From NCBI GenBank assembly GCA_905233545.1, contig CAJOEV010000021.1, positions 1-46,655 on the forward strand: a stretch of 46,655 nt of DNA, given 5' to 3'. Positions 25,385-33,205 of the stretch are shown in pieces (within the stretch, counting starts at the first letter, position 1; every line of letters begins with the position of its first letter). The position numbers and the translations under genes are program-made. Source of the stretch: an uncultured Eubacterium sp. Lineage in GTDB: Bacteria; Bacillota; Clostridia; Oscillospirales; Acutalibacteraceae. Below the pieces are notes generated by a model. That model saw nothing but the letters and a program-made list of their open reading frames with translations. It was not told where the DNA came from and did no database searches.

Positions 25385-25541
25385 TTCTTTTAATAATGTA
25401 GAATGGAGAATGGAAAATGGAGAATTTCGGGTGCTGCGCACGGCTATTTTATTATTGTCAGAGCGAAGCGAGTAACTGCAATTCTCAATTCTCAATTCTC
25501 AACTCTCAATTCTCAATTCTCAATTCTCAATTTTCAATTCT
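25385..25541. repeat. repetitive spacer between mraY and ftsW
   Basis: Left arm of GAGAATGGAAAATGGAGAAT words, a core TTCGGGTGCTGCGCACGG...GTCAGAGCGAAGCGAGTAAC, and a right arm with about ten copies of AATTCTC/AACTCTC. The two arms are inverted relative to each other. Confidence 0.8.
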
Positions 25542-26591
25542 TTAGTAGCCGAAGGCTAATAAAAGCACTCCGATAACGCATCCGATTGCGTTAACAAGTG
25601 AGAATACGATGCAGATTTTCTTTTCCTTCCATCCGCACATCTCAAAATGATGATGAATCGGAGCCATTTTGAAAACTCTCTTGCCATGGGTAATTTTGAA
25701 ATACCCAATCTGGATAACGTCGCTCATTGTTTCGCAGACATAAACTATTCCGATGGGAAGAAGCAGAATCGGGCATTTAATAGCGTATCCCAGAGCTGCA
25801 ATCATTCCGCCGAGGAAGAGCGAGCCAGTGTCGCCCATAAAGGTTTTTGCAGGGTTCCAGTTCCAGCAAAGGAAGCCGAGAACACCGCCGAGAAGCGCGC
25901 CTGCAAGGAATTCAAGACCTGCGAATTTAAGAAGCGAACCGCAGATAATAAAAGCGATTGAAGCGGTTACCGTAACACTTGAGCAGAGTCCGTCGATACC
26001 GTCGGTCAAGTTAACCGAATTAACGCATCCGTAGATAATAAAGATTGAAACAAGCCAGAAAACAACGCCTGTTAAAACATTCTTTTCAAAATTTACTGTT
26101 CCGATAAAGGGAAGATACCATGTTGTGTTGTGCGAAAGCCAGAGTGTCATAATAAAACCGAGAGTAACAATAAGCTGACCTGCGGTTTTCTGTTTTGCCG
26201 AAAGACCTTCGTTTTGCTTTTTCTTAATCTTGATAAAGTCATCAAGGAAGCCGACAATTCCGCATCCCAGTGCAAGAAGCGCACCTGCAATAAGAACAAC
26301 AAAATCGCTCTTTGCTTCTCTTTGAAGGTCGTTCATATAGTTTGACATAAGCTCGCCGCCGCTGAAATGATATATCAGAACTGTAACAACGAATGAAACG
26401 AGTATTCCTATTATGAACATAATTCCGCCCATATTAGGTGTTCCCTGCTTTGATTTATGCCAGGAAGGTCCGATTTCAAGAATTGTCTGACCGAATTTCA
26501 GCTTTCTCAGCCACGGAATAATAACAAAGCCGAGCCCTGCAGTAATTCCGAATGCGATTACTATGCTTATTATAACCATAATGCTTTCCAT
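25542..26591 (-). CDS. mraY: phospho-MurNAc-pentapeptide transferase MraY
   Basis: A 349-residue polytopic membrane enzyme that couples UDP-MurNAc-pentapeptide to undecaprenyl phosphate, giving lipid I. About ten helices are visible. The catalytic aspartates are seen in GFLDDFIKI and in the VNLTDGIDGL and GDTGSLFLGG motifs, and the histidine-rich MAPIHHHFEMCGW loop is intact. Translation may start at the ATG ending at 26591 or the one four codons later. A 128-base repetitive spacer upstream separates it from murE, at the position where murF usually sits. Confidence 0.97.
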   Translation of the reverse strand: MESIMVIISIVIAFGITAGLGFVIIPWLRKLKFGQTILEIGPSWHKSKQGTPNMGGIMFIIGILVSFVVTVLIYHFSGGELMSNYMNDLQREAKSDFVVLIAGALLALGCGIVGFLDDFIKIKKKQNEGLSAKQKTAGQLIVTLGFIMTLWLSHNTTWYLPFIGTVNFEKNVLTGVVFWLVSIFIIYGCVNSVNLTDGIDGLCSSVTVTASIAFIICGSLLKFAGLEFLAGALLGGVLGFLCWNWNPAKTFMGDTGSLFLGGMIAALGYAIKCPILLLPIGIVYVCETMSDVIQIGYFKITHGKRVFKMAPIHHHFEMCGWKEKKICIVFSLVNAIGCVIGVLLLAFGY

Positions 26592-26599
26592 AATTTATA

Positions 26600-26719
26600 C
26601 TTCCCTTTCTTGAGTTGCGAGTTGCGAGCGCCGAGCTCCGAGTTTTCGGGTCGCAAGCGACGATTATAATTGCCGTGCGCAGCACCCTCAATTCGTAATT
26701 CGTAACTCGTAATTCGTAA
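26600..26719. repeat. repetitive spacer between murE and mraY
   Basis: Left arm GAGTTGCGAGTTGCGAGCGCC, core TTTTCGGGTCGCAAGCGACG...GCCGTGCGCAGCACC, right arm of four AATTCGTA/AACTCGTA words. Confidence 0.75.
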
Positions 26720-28144
26720 TTATTCAAAGAATTGAGCAACGACTTCGCGTTCATCAAAATGAATTGTTCCGTCGTTTAAAATCTGATAGGTTTCGTGACC
26801 TTTGCCAGCAAGAAGAATTATGTCGTTCTCCTTTGCATTTTCAAGCGCCCATATTATTGCTTCCTTTCGGTTTTCAATAACCTTATAGGGAGTTTTTGTA
26901 TCCTTCATTCCCTCAAGAATATCCTTGATAATTTCGCTCGGGTTCTCGCTTCGTGGGTTATCCGATGTAACAATGCAGAAATCCGAAAGCTTTGCTGCAA
27001 TTGCTCCCATAAGCGGACGCTTGGTTTTGTCCCTGTCGCCTCCGCAGCCGAAAAGAGTTACAACTCTTCCCTTTGAAATCTCTCTGAGGGAGGAAATAAT
27101 ATTTTCAAGTCCGTCGGGTGAATGAGCATAGTCGATAATCACCGTGTAATCCGTATCCGTCGGAACAACTTCGATTCTGCCCTTAACTCCGCTGCATTTT
27201 GCTATTGCTCTTAATGCATCCTCAAATCCGAATCCGAGCGAGATTGCAGCAGAAACAGCACAAAGCGAATTATACACTGAAAAACGACCCGGAATCGGAC
27301 ACTGAACTCTTCCGATTTTATCACTTACAAGCTCATACTTAACACCGTCTGAAGCAAAGCAGACATTTCTTGCAGTGAAATCCGAATTGTTGTTGTCAAC
27401 CGAATATGTCTTAACCTTGCAGGGCAAGCCTTCAACAATCCGAAGTCCGTTTTTATCATCAATATTTGTCAGTGCGATATCGCAGTTTTCAAAAAGCATT
27501 CTCTTTGCTGCAAAATAGTTTTCCCAGGTTTTATGATAGTCAAGATGGTCCTGGGTTAAATTGGTGAATGCAGCAAGCGCAAAATGTATTCCCGCAACTC
27601 TTCCCTGTGCAAGCGCCTGGGAGGATACCTCCATAACGCAGTATTCACAGCCAGCATCAACCATTTTTCTGAACAGTGACTGAAGCTCGTATGGGTCGGG
27701 AGTTGTGTAGTGAGCTGGATAGATTTCATCGCCCACCATATTCTGAACAGTTCCGATAAGTCCAACCTTTTTGCCGAGATTTTCAAGAATCTGTTTGATA
27801 ATAAAAGTTGTTGTTGTTTTTCCGTTTGTTCCCGTCAGTCCTATGAGCTTAAGGCTGTTTGCAGGATTTTGGAAATAGTTTGCACAAATCGGAGAATATA
27901 CCTCCCTTGTGCTCTCGACCAGAATCTGACCATCGAGCCCTAAATCTCTTTCGCATACAACTGCAACAGCGCCCTTTTCAAGCATTTGCTTTGCAACATT
28001 ATGCCCGTCAAACGAAGCGCCCTTTATGCATACGAAGAGATAACCCTCTTCAACTCTGCGGGAATCATCGGTAACATTTTTTACTTCTTTATCTTTGTAT
28101 TCATTTTTAACATTAATTCCACAAAGTATTTCGCTTAGTTTCAT
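26720..28144 (-). CDS. murE: UDP-MurNAc-tripeptide synthetase MurE
   Basis: A 474-residue Mur ligase. The ATP-binding loop GLTGTNGKTTTTF lies near residue 108, followed by the central domain (HYTTPDPYELQ, DHLDYHKTWENYFAAK) and the C-terminal domain. The specificity motif reads DNPRSENP, the form associated with meso-diaminopimelate rather than lysine, so the organism probably has meso-DAP peptidoglycan. The ribosome binding site is weak. It follows the PBP2 gene after a 180-base gap with hairpins. Confidence 0.96.
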   Translation of the reverse strand: MKLSEILCGINVKNEYKDKEVKNVTDDSRRVEEGYLFVCIKGASFDGHNVAKQMLEKGAVAVVCERDLGLDGQILVESTREVYSPICANYFQNPANSLKLIGLTGTNGKTTTTFIIKQILENLGKKVGLIGTVQNMVGDEIYPAHYTTPDPYELQSLFRKMVDAGCEYCVMEVSSQALAQGRVAGIHFALAAFTNLTQDHLDYHKTWENYFAAKRMLFENCDIALTNIDDKNGLRIVEGLPCKVKTYSVDNNNSDFTARNVCFASDGVKYELVSDKIGRVQCPIPGRFSVYNSLCAVSAAISLGFGFEDALRAIAKCSGVKGRIEVVPTDTDYTVIIDYAHSPDGLENIISSLREISKGRVVTLFGCGGDRDKTKRPLMGAIAAKLSDFCIVTSDNPRSENPSEIIKDILEGMKDTKTPYKVIENRKEAIIWALENAKENDIILLAGKGHETYQILNDGTIHFDEREVVAQFFE

Positions 28145-28149
28145 CTAAT

Positions 28150-28320
28150 TCACATAGCCTTTCTGCCCGCAAATAGATTATTATAATTCACACCGAACAC
28201 TTTCCTTGCCGGGCAGACAAGGCGTTAAATGTGAATTCAGCCGTCGCTCGTTGTCGCAACGCGACAAACTGAGCGGGCAATATAATCGGGAATAGTGTGA
28301 AAGTTCACACTATTCCTCCG
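28150..28320. repeat. palindromic spacer between PBP2 and murE
   Basis: Contains a near-perfect palindrome GGAATAGTGTGAA/TTCACACTATTCC (28290-28317), a TTGTCGC/GCGACAA hairpin (28252-28268) and further inverted words (TTCACA/TGTGAA; CTGCCCG/CGGGCAG). No T-run, so not an obvious terminator. Confidence 0.6.
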
Positions 28321-28324
28321 TGGG

Positions 28325-30544
28325 TTAGTCAAGAACTGAGTTTGTATTCTTAAACGAGACGGTTATAACCGAACCGATGTCAACCTCGGTTCCCTTATCC
28401 GTTGACTGCCTGTAGGCAACAACATTTGATGCGGACAGGTCATTACCGCTTATTTCAATATTAAGATTTGCATCGGCAGCGGCTGAATTAGCTTCGCTTA
28501 CCGTAAGTCCCGTGAAATCGGGAACCTTAACCTTTTCTTTTTCTCCCTTTTCGGTATACAGAACAACTGTTCCGTTTGTAGGTATGTTGTTGCCCGATGC
28601 GGGCGACTGGTTCAAAACGGTTTTACCCGTTCCAACAATTTTAACCTTGAGTCCCTTTGATTCAATAGTACTCTTTGCACCCGAAGTGCTGCTGCCGAGA
28701 ACATTCGGTGTTGTTATAGAAAGGTTCTTTGTCTCTTCATCATCATATTTCGGCTCAACATTGAGAACGGGCATTGCCTGTTCAATAACCTGCGCTGCAA
28801 TCGGTGCGCAGAGTGCGCCGCCGCCCAAGTCCTCGTTGGGCTCATCCATAATTATCAGCATTGCAACTCTCGGATCGTCCGCAGGAGCAATTGCTGCGAA
28901 GGATACGATATATTTTGTTCTTTCACCCTTCTTTGATTCACCGAGCTTTGTTGATGTACCTGTTTTACCGCCGACTCTGTAGCCTGCAACATAACCGTTT
29001 TTACCCGTACCTTCGTCAACAACGGCTTTCATCATTGTTCTAACCTTTTCGGAGGTTTCCTCGCTGATAACTCTCTTAATCTCTTTTTTCTGAGTTTTCT
29101 TAACCGTGTTTCCGTTTGCATCCTTTATCTCGGATACGATGTATGGCTTAAGAAGAACTCCGCCGTTTGCAATTGCACTGAGTCCGCATGCAACCTGAAT
29201 GGGAGTCAGCGAGTTCGTCTGACCGAAGGAAGCCGAAGAAAGCTCAACAATTCCGTACTGGTCCTCTTTATAATACTGCGATGCTGCTTCACCCGGGAGG
29301 TCAATTCCTGTTTTCTGGGTGAAACCGAAAGCGTCAAAATACTTGAAATAGTTATGAACACCGAGCTTCTGACCGATTGTAATGAAGAACGGGTTGCAGG
29401 AATTTTCAAGTCCCTGAGTTAAATTCTGAGTTCCGTGACCTGCGTGATAGTGGCAGTGCATAAAATATTGCTGAACCTGAATTCCGCCCGTGCAGGTGTA
29501 TGATGTGTCGAGGTTAACAACATTCTCCTCAAGTGCGGCGCTTGCCATGAAGGTTTTGAATACCGAACCCGGAACATATGTATCCGACACAGTGAAATTT
29601 CTCCACTGGTTCTGAATTGCGAGGCTCTTTGCCTCGTTTTTCTCTTTTTTCTTCTTGATTTTTTTAAGCTCTTTTTTGGTTTTCCTGTATGTTATTTTGT
29701 ATGGGTCGTTGCAATCGTAATCGGGCATTGAGCTCATTCCGAGAATTGCGCCTGTGTTGCAGTCCATAACAATTCCGTAGGCACCCTTTGCCTTGTATTC
29801 CTCCATCGTTGTTCTCAAACCTTTTTCAAGATAGTACTGAATTGTCTGGTTAATGGTTAAAACAAGGGAGTTTCCGTCAACGGCGTCAATCGAGGTTTCG
29901 TAATCAGTGGGAAGTTTGTTTGAATTTGCATCCTTAACGGTTACTATTCTTCCGTTTGTGCCTCTTAAGTCTTTTTCATAGTAACTTTCAATTCCCGTTA
30001 AGCCCTGATTATCGTCTCCCGTAAAGCCGATAACCGAAGAAGCAAGGGAGTTATGGGGATAATAGCGCCTTGTTGTCTGCTCGTAGCCGATAACATCACC
30101 GAGCTTATTCTTTGCAGAGAAAGCAGCTATTTCCTCCTTTATATCATTTTCAATTTTCTTTGCAATAACAGCGTATCTTGTTTTCTTTCTTGTTTTTTCA
30201 AGAAATTCCGCTTTTTGCTTCTCATCGAATTTCAGCATCTTCGAAAGATTGTCAACAACAAGAGTTCTCTCTTTTTCATCATCGATATTTCCAGGGTCAA
30301 CAAAAACATTCCAGACGGTTGCCGACTGAGCGAGAACATTTCCCTCGCTGTCATAGATTGTTCCGCGCATTGCGGAAACCTCTGTATCCGAAAGCTGCTG
30401 GGATTGAGCCTTGCTTGCAAGCTCGTTTGACCTTATTGTCTGGAGATAGAAAACTCTTACGCCGTCCGCACAAAATAAAAAGATGATAACCACAGCTAAA
30501 ATGAGTATTCTTTTAAGCATACCCTTTTTGAATTCTTTTGCCAT
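28325..30544 (-). CDS. PASTA-domain class B penicillin-binding protein (FtsI/SpoVD type)
   Basis: A 739-residue bitopic transpeptidase. I choose the ATG ending at 30544 after GGGGTG, because the longer frame runs through tandem repeats. One membrane helix near residues 12-32 is followed by the PBP dimerisation domain (RGTIYDSEGNVLAQS) and the transpeptidase domain with SxxK in PGSVFKTF, SxN in ENSCNPFF and KTG in GGKTGTST. Two PASTA domains end the protein. In Firmicutes this position holds the septal PBP2B or the spore-specific SpoVD; the sequence does not decide between them. It would work with FtsW at the septum. Confidence 0.94.
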   Translation of the reverse strand: MAKEFKKGMLKRILILAVVIIFLFCADGVRVFYLQTIRSNELASKAQSQQLSDTEVSAMRGTIYDSEGNVLAQSATVWNVFVDPGNIDDEKERTLVVDNLSKMLKFDEKQKAEFLEKTRKKTRYAVIAKKIENDIKEEIAAFSAKNKLGDVIGYEQTTRRYYPHNSLASSVIGFTGDDNQGLTGIESYYEKDLRGTNGRIVTVKDANSNKLPTDYETSIDAVDGNSLVLTINQTIQYYLEKGLRTTMEEYKAKGAYGIVMDCNTGAILGMSSMPDYDCNDPYKITYRKTKKELKKIKKKKEKNEAKSLAIQNQWRNFTVSDTYVPGSVFKTFMASAALEENVVNLDTSYTCTGGIQVQQYFMHCHYHAGHGTQNLTQGLENSCNPFFITIGQKLGVHNYFKYFDAFGFTQKTGIDLPGEAASQYYKEDQYGIVELSSASFGQTNSLTPIQVACGLSAIANGGVLLKPYIVSEIKDANGNTVKKTQKKEIKRVISEETSEKVRTMMKAVVDEGTGKNGYVAGYRVGGKTGTSTKLGESKKGERTKYIVSFAAIAPADDPRVAMLIIMDEPNEDLGGGALCAPIAAQVIEQAMPVLNVEPKYDDEETKNLSITTPNVLGSSTSGAKSTIESKGLKVKIVGTGKTVLNQSPASGNNIPTNGTVVLYTEKGEKEKVKVPDFTGLTVSEANSAAADANLNIEISGNDLSASNVVAYRQSTDKGTEVDIGSVITVSFKNTNSVLD

Positions 30545-30600
30545 GTTATCACCCCTTTTTTTTAATTGAGAATTGATAGTTGAGAATTGAGAATTGCGGT
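30545..30600. repeat. AATTGAGA-word arm of the PBP2-ftsL spacer
   Basis: TTGAGAATTGATAGTTGAGA words leading into the 89-base tandem repeats. Confidence 0.55.
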
Positions 30601-30866
30601 TTCTCGCTGCGCTCGGACAATAATTATAATCAGGTGCGGATGTGCCGCCAAAAATTCTCCATTCTACATTTTCAATTCTGAATTGCAGTTTCTCGCTGCG
30701 CTCGGACAATAATTATAATCAGGTGCGGATGTGCCGCCAAAAATTCTCCATTCTACATTTTCAATTCTGAATTGCAGTTTCTCGTTGCGTTCAGACAATA
30801 ATTATAATCAGGTGCGGATGTGCCGCCAAAAATTCTCCATTCTACATTTTCAATTCTGAATTGCGG
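30601..30866. repeat. three tandem 89-bp repeats between ftsL and PBP2
   Basis: Units begin at 30601, 30690 and 30779, each starting TTCTCGCTGCGCTCGGACAA (TTCTCGTTGCGTTCAGACAA in the third) and containing AATCAGGTGCGGATGTGCCG and ATTCTCCATTCTACATTTTC. The first two are almost identical. Each unit is one spacer core plus word arms. Confidence 0.9.
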
Positions 30867-30931
30867 ATGCAAAACATCCGCATATAAACAGTTTTAGAGA
30901 GTTCATGAGAACTCTCTTAAAATAATACTGT
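30867..30931. other. two hairpins downstream of ftsL
   Basis: GCGGATG/CATCCGC (30864-30882) and AGAGAGTTC/GAACTCTCT (30896-30915). Neither has a clear T-run; they may stabilise the ftsL message end. Confidence 0.45.
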
Positions 30932-31456
30932 TTACTTATCAGTTTTATTACTTTTATTATTTTCGGTTTGTTGATTGTTTCTTGCATTCTTGAAATCATC
31001 AACACTTATGTATTTAATCTGGTTTGATTTAACCTTGCTCATATGAAGCTCTTCAACTGCATATTTATCAATCGCGCTGATTGAATAAAGTGCGTCGAGC
31101 TGGCTTTTAAGGCTTATGTTTTCGCTGTTTGCATTTGCAATACTTGTCTGTGTTTTCTGAATCTCACGGGTGAGCTCATTTTTAACTGCAAACGAATGAA
31201 GTGCAAAAGCAATGAGAAGCAGGCAGATAGCGGCAACCGAAACAACAAGAGCAGCCTTTGTGAATCCGAGCTTTTGCTCTTTTCTGAGCTGTGATTTAGT
31301 TTTGAGCTTTGTTTTTCCCTCACGAAGCTTTAATTTCGGGTCTTCCTCAGGTCTGAGCTTCGGAGCCTGTGAGCCTCTGCCCAGGCTGAACGATTCAATT
31401 AAATACGAAGTGTCGCTGCTGTAGGAATACTTTCTGAAATCATTTGTGTTTGTCAC
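30932..31456 (-). CDS. ftsL: FtsL-like cell division protein
   Basis: A 174-residue bitopic protein. The start is the GTG ending at 31456, eight bases after AGGAGG; a GTG three codons upstream overlaps that ribosome binding site and is rejected. A charged cytoplasmic region of about 85 residues precedes one membrane helix (AALVVSVAAICLLLIAFAL) and a short coiled coil (ELTREIQKTQTSIANANSEN). Position between rsmH and the PBP2 gene, together with this topology, identifies FtsL, which is poorly conserved in sequence. The C-terminal tail is rich in Asn and Lys. Confidence 0.85.
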   Translation of the reverse strand: MTNTNDFRKYSYSSDTSYLIESFSLGRGSQAPKLRPEEDPKLKLREGKTKLKTKSQLRKEQKLGFTKAALVVSVAAICLLLIAFALHSFAVKNELTREIQKTQTSIANANSENISLKSQLDALYSISAIDKYAVEELHMSKVKSNQIKYISVDDFKNARNNQQTENNKSNKTDK

Positions 31457-31477
31457 CGATATCACCTCCTCTTTACA

Positions 31478-31596
31478 GAATGGAGAATTTAGAATTTAGA
31501 ATGGAGAATTTCGGGTCGCTTCGCTCCGATTAAATAATTGTCCGAGCGTAGCGAGTAACCACAATTCTCAATTCTCAATTTTCAATTCTCAATTTT
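31478..31596. repeat. repetitive spacer between rsmH and ftsL
   Basis: Left arm of GAATTTAGAATGGAGAAT words, core TTTCGGGTCGCTTCGCTCCG then TTGTCCGAGCGTAGCGAGTA, right arm of AATTCTC/AATTTTC words. The clearest full-length member of the family. Confidence 0.8.
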
Positions 31597-32511
31597 TTAA
31601 AGTTTTTCAAAGCACCTTAGCCTTGATGAGCGGGCTCTCGGGTTATCCTCAAGTTCAGCCTCACTCGGTGCTTTTGATTTAAACGGTCTTTTGCCGAGCG
31701 GTTTATTACCGCATACACATACGGGAAATTCTTTCGGACAGGTGCAGGGGTTTTCCCATTTTGTAAAACGCTCTTTAACAATTCTGTCCTCAAGCGAATG
31801 GAAGGTTATAACCGAAATCCTTCCTCCGCTGTTTAAGCAATCAAGCGCATCGTCAAGAGTATGTGAGAGCCTGACAAGCTCTGCATTAACCTCAATCCTG
31901 ATTGCCTGAAAGGTTTTTCTTGCGGGATGCGAATCCCTCATCGCCTTTTTGGGATAGGCGCTTTTGATTATTTCAACAAGCTCAAAGGTTGTTTCAATCG
32001 GCTTCGTCTGCCTTGCTTCAACAATATTCTGAGCTATTCTCGGCGCAAACTTTTCTTCGCCGTATCTGTAGAGAATATCCGTCAGCTCCTCTTTACTGTA
32101 GGAGTTAACAACATCCTTTGCTGAAAGTCCGCTTTTGCTCATTCTCATATCAAGCTCGGCGTCCCGGTGGAATGAAAATCCTCTTTCAGCATTATCAAGC
32201 TGAAACGAGCTCACTCCAAGGTCAAGAAGCAGTCCGTCGATTTTGTCAATTTCAAGTTCTTTAAGGATATCCTTTATGTTCTCAAAATTGTTTCGGACAA
32301 TTAAAACATTCTTAAAGCTTCCGAGTCTTTCATTCAAAGCCTCAATTGCATCGGGGTCCTGGTCAACTGCAATCAAAAGCTTCGCCTTTTTTGCAATTTC
32401 TCTTGAATGTCCCCCGCCGCCTGCGGTTCCGTCAAGAATAATTTTGTTTTCGTCTATGTTAAGCGATTCGATTGCCTCATCGAACAAAACGCTCTTATGA
32501 TTAAATTCCAT
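31597..32511 (-). CDS. rsmH: 16S rRNA m4C1402 methyltransferase RsmH (MraW)
   Basis: A 304-residue SAM-dependent methyltransferase that methylates N4 of C1402 in the ribosomal P site. It starts at the ATG ending at 32511 (MEFNHKSVLFDEAIESL), which overlaps the mraZ end by 11 bases. The SAM loop DGTAGGGGHS is present, as are DGLLLDLGVSSFQLDNAERGFSF and the C-terminal ENPRARSSRLR. A cysteine cluster (CTCPKEFPVCVCG) near residue 265 is usual in the family. Confidence 0.97.
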   Translation of the reverse strand: MEFNHKSVLFDEAIESLNIDENKIILDGTAGGGGHSREIAKKAKLLIAVDQDPDAIEALNERLGSFKNVLIVRNNFENIKDILKELEIDKIDGLLLDLGVSSFQLDNAERGFSFHRDAELDMRMSKSGLSAKDVVNSYSKEELTDILYRYGEEKFAPRIAQNIVEARQTKPIETTFELVEIIKSAYPKKAMRDSHPARKTFQAIRIEVNAELVRLSHTLDDALDCLNSGGRISVITFHSLEDRIVKERFTKWENPCTCPKEFPVCVCGNKPLGKRPFKSKAPSEAELEDNPRARSSRLRCFEKL

Positions 32512-32938
32512 ATTTATCAAGAATGCTTTCAACATCAGCCTCGTTGATTGCATCAAGCTGCTGAGCAAACAGCGCGCTGTTCCAGATTTCAATTCTTCTG
32601 TTGTTTCCGAACACCTCGGCTTTGTCCTCGTCAATGAGTGCTGCCTGTTTTCTCAGGTTTTCATTGAGAAGAAGTCTGCCCTGTCCGTCAAGGCTGAGCT
32701 TCTCGGCATTCGCAAGGAAGAAGAATTCAAGCTGTTTTCTGTCGCTCTGGCTGACATCGTCGTGAATTCTTTTTAAAAATGCATTCCATTCTTCAAGAGG
32801 AAAGAGAGCAATACATTTTCCGAAACCGCGGGAAGCAATGAATTCCTGTCCCAATCCTGCGCGCATATTTGCAGGAATGGAGATTCTTCCCTTGTTGTCT
32901 ATCTTATGAATCTTATGACCTACGAAATAATCTTCCAT
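32501..32938 (-). CDS. mraZ: transcriptional regulator MraZ
   Basis: A 145-residue protein with two SpoVT/AbrB-type swapped-hairpin DNA-binding halves (KIDNKGRISIPANMRAGLG and SLDGQGRLLLNENLRKQAAL). MraZ forms rings and represses its own dcw operon by binding repeated GTGG-type boxes near the promoter. It is the first gene of the cluster, with a consensus promoter 120 bases upstream and candidate boxes in the leader. It overlaps rsmH. The start codon follows GAGGGTG. Confidence 0.97.
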   Translation of the reverse strand: MEDYFVGHKIHKIDNKGRISIPANMRAGLGQEFIASRGFGKCIALFPLEEWNAFLKRIHDDVSQSDRKQLEFFFLANAEKLSLDGQGRLLLNENLRKQAALIDEDKAEVFGNNRRIEIWNSALFAQQLDAINEADVESILDKYGI

Positions 32939-32965
32939 GCTCTCACCCTCCTTTCAAATCAGAAT

Positions 32966-33056
32966 CATTTTGTGGTAAAAAGCGAAATATAACCTAAACC
33001 CCATACCACTTTTATGGGATTTTGGTTTAATTTTATGGGATTTCTCACCACTTGCT
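32966..33056 (-). promoter_or_regulatory. candidate MraZ operator region in the mraZ leader
   Basis: The words AAGTGGTGAG and AAGTGGTATGGGG occur on the minus strand (33056-33047 and 33017-33005), GTGGT occurs inverted at 32972-32976, and ATGGGATTT is repeated 22 bases apart on the plus strand. MraZ binds spaced GTGG-like boxes in other bacteria; here they lie downstream of the predicted transcription start. Confidence 0.5.
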
Positions 33057-33059
33057 TAT

Positions 33060-33088
33060 ATTATATAGGGCAAAACCCCCATTGTCAA
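33060..33088 (-). promoter_or_regulatory. consensus promoter of the dcw cluster
   Basis: Minus-strand TTGACA (33088-33083), 17-base spacer, TATAAT (33065-33060): twelve of twelve consensus bases at ideal spacing. Confidence 0.93.
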
Positions 33089-33139
33089 GTACTTTTAAAG
33101 CGCAAAAACATTTGTAACAAATTTGTAATCAATTAGATT

Positions 33140-33168
33140 TTGCATAGTTTAGGCACCTTTGATATAAT
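33140..33168 (+). promoter_or_regulatory. promoter of the plus-strand MFS transporter
   Basis: TTGCAT at 33140-33145, 17-base spacer, TATAAT at 33163-33168. The same TTGCAT-17-TATAAT arrangement precedes the small protein/GH38 copy 2 unit. Confidence 0.8.
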
Positions 33169-33205
33169 GTTATAAAATATTATAATTATTAAGGCAGAGA
33201 AGATT

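Noticed and set aside
25450-25541. AATTCTC-word run as a CRISPR or simple microsatellite
   Set aside because: Words are seven bases and degenerate, with inverse words on the other side of a palindromic core, so a spacer-family arm fits better.
28290-28317. Terminator between the PBP2 and murE genes
   Set aside because: The stem is strong but no T-run follows on either strand; it is kept as a palindromic repeat.
30601-30866. Possible CRISPR array
   Set aside because: The 89-base units are contiguous and nearly identical throughout, with no variable spacers and no cas genes nearby.
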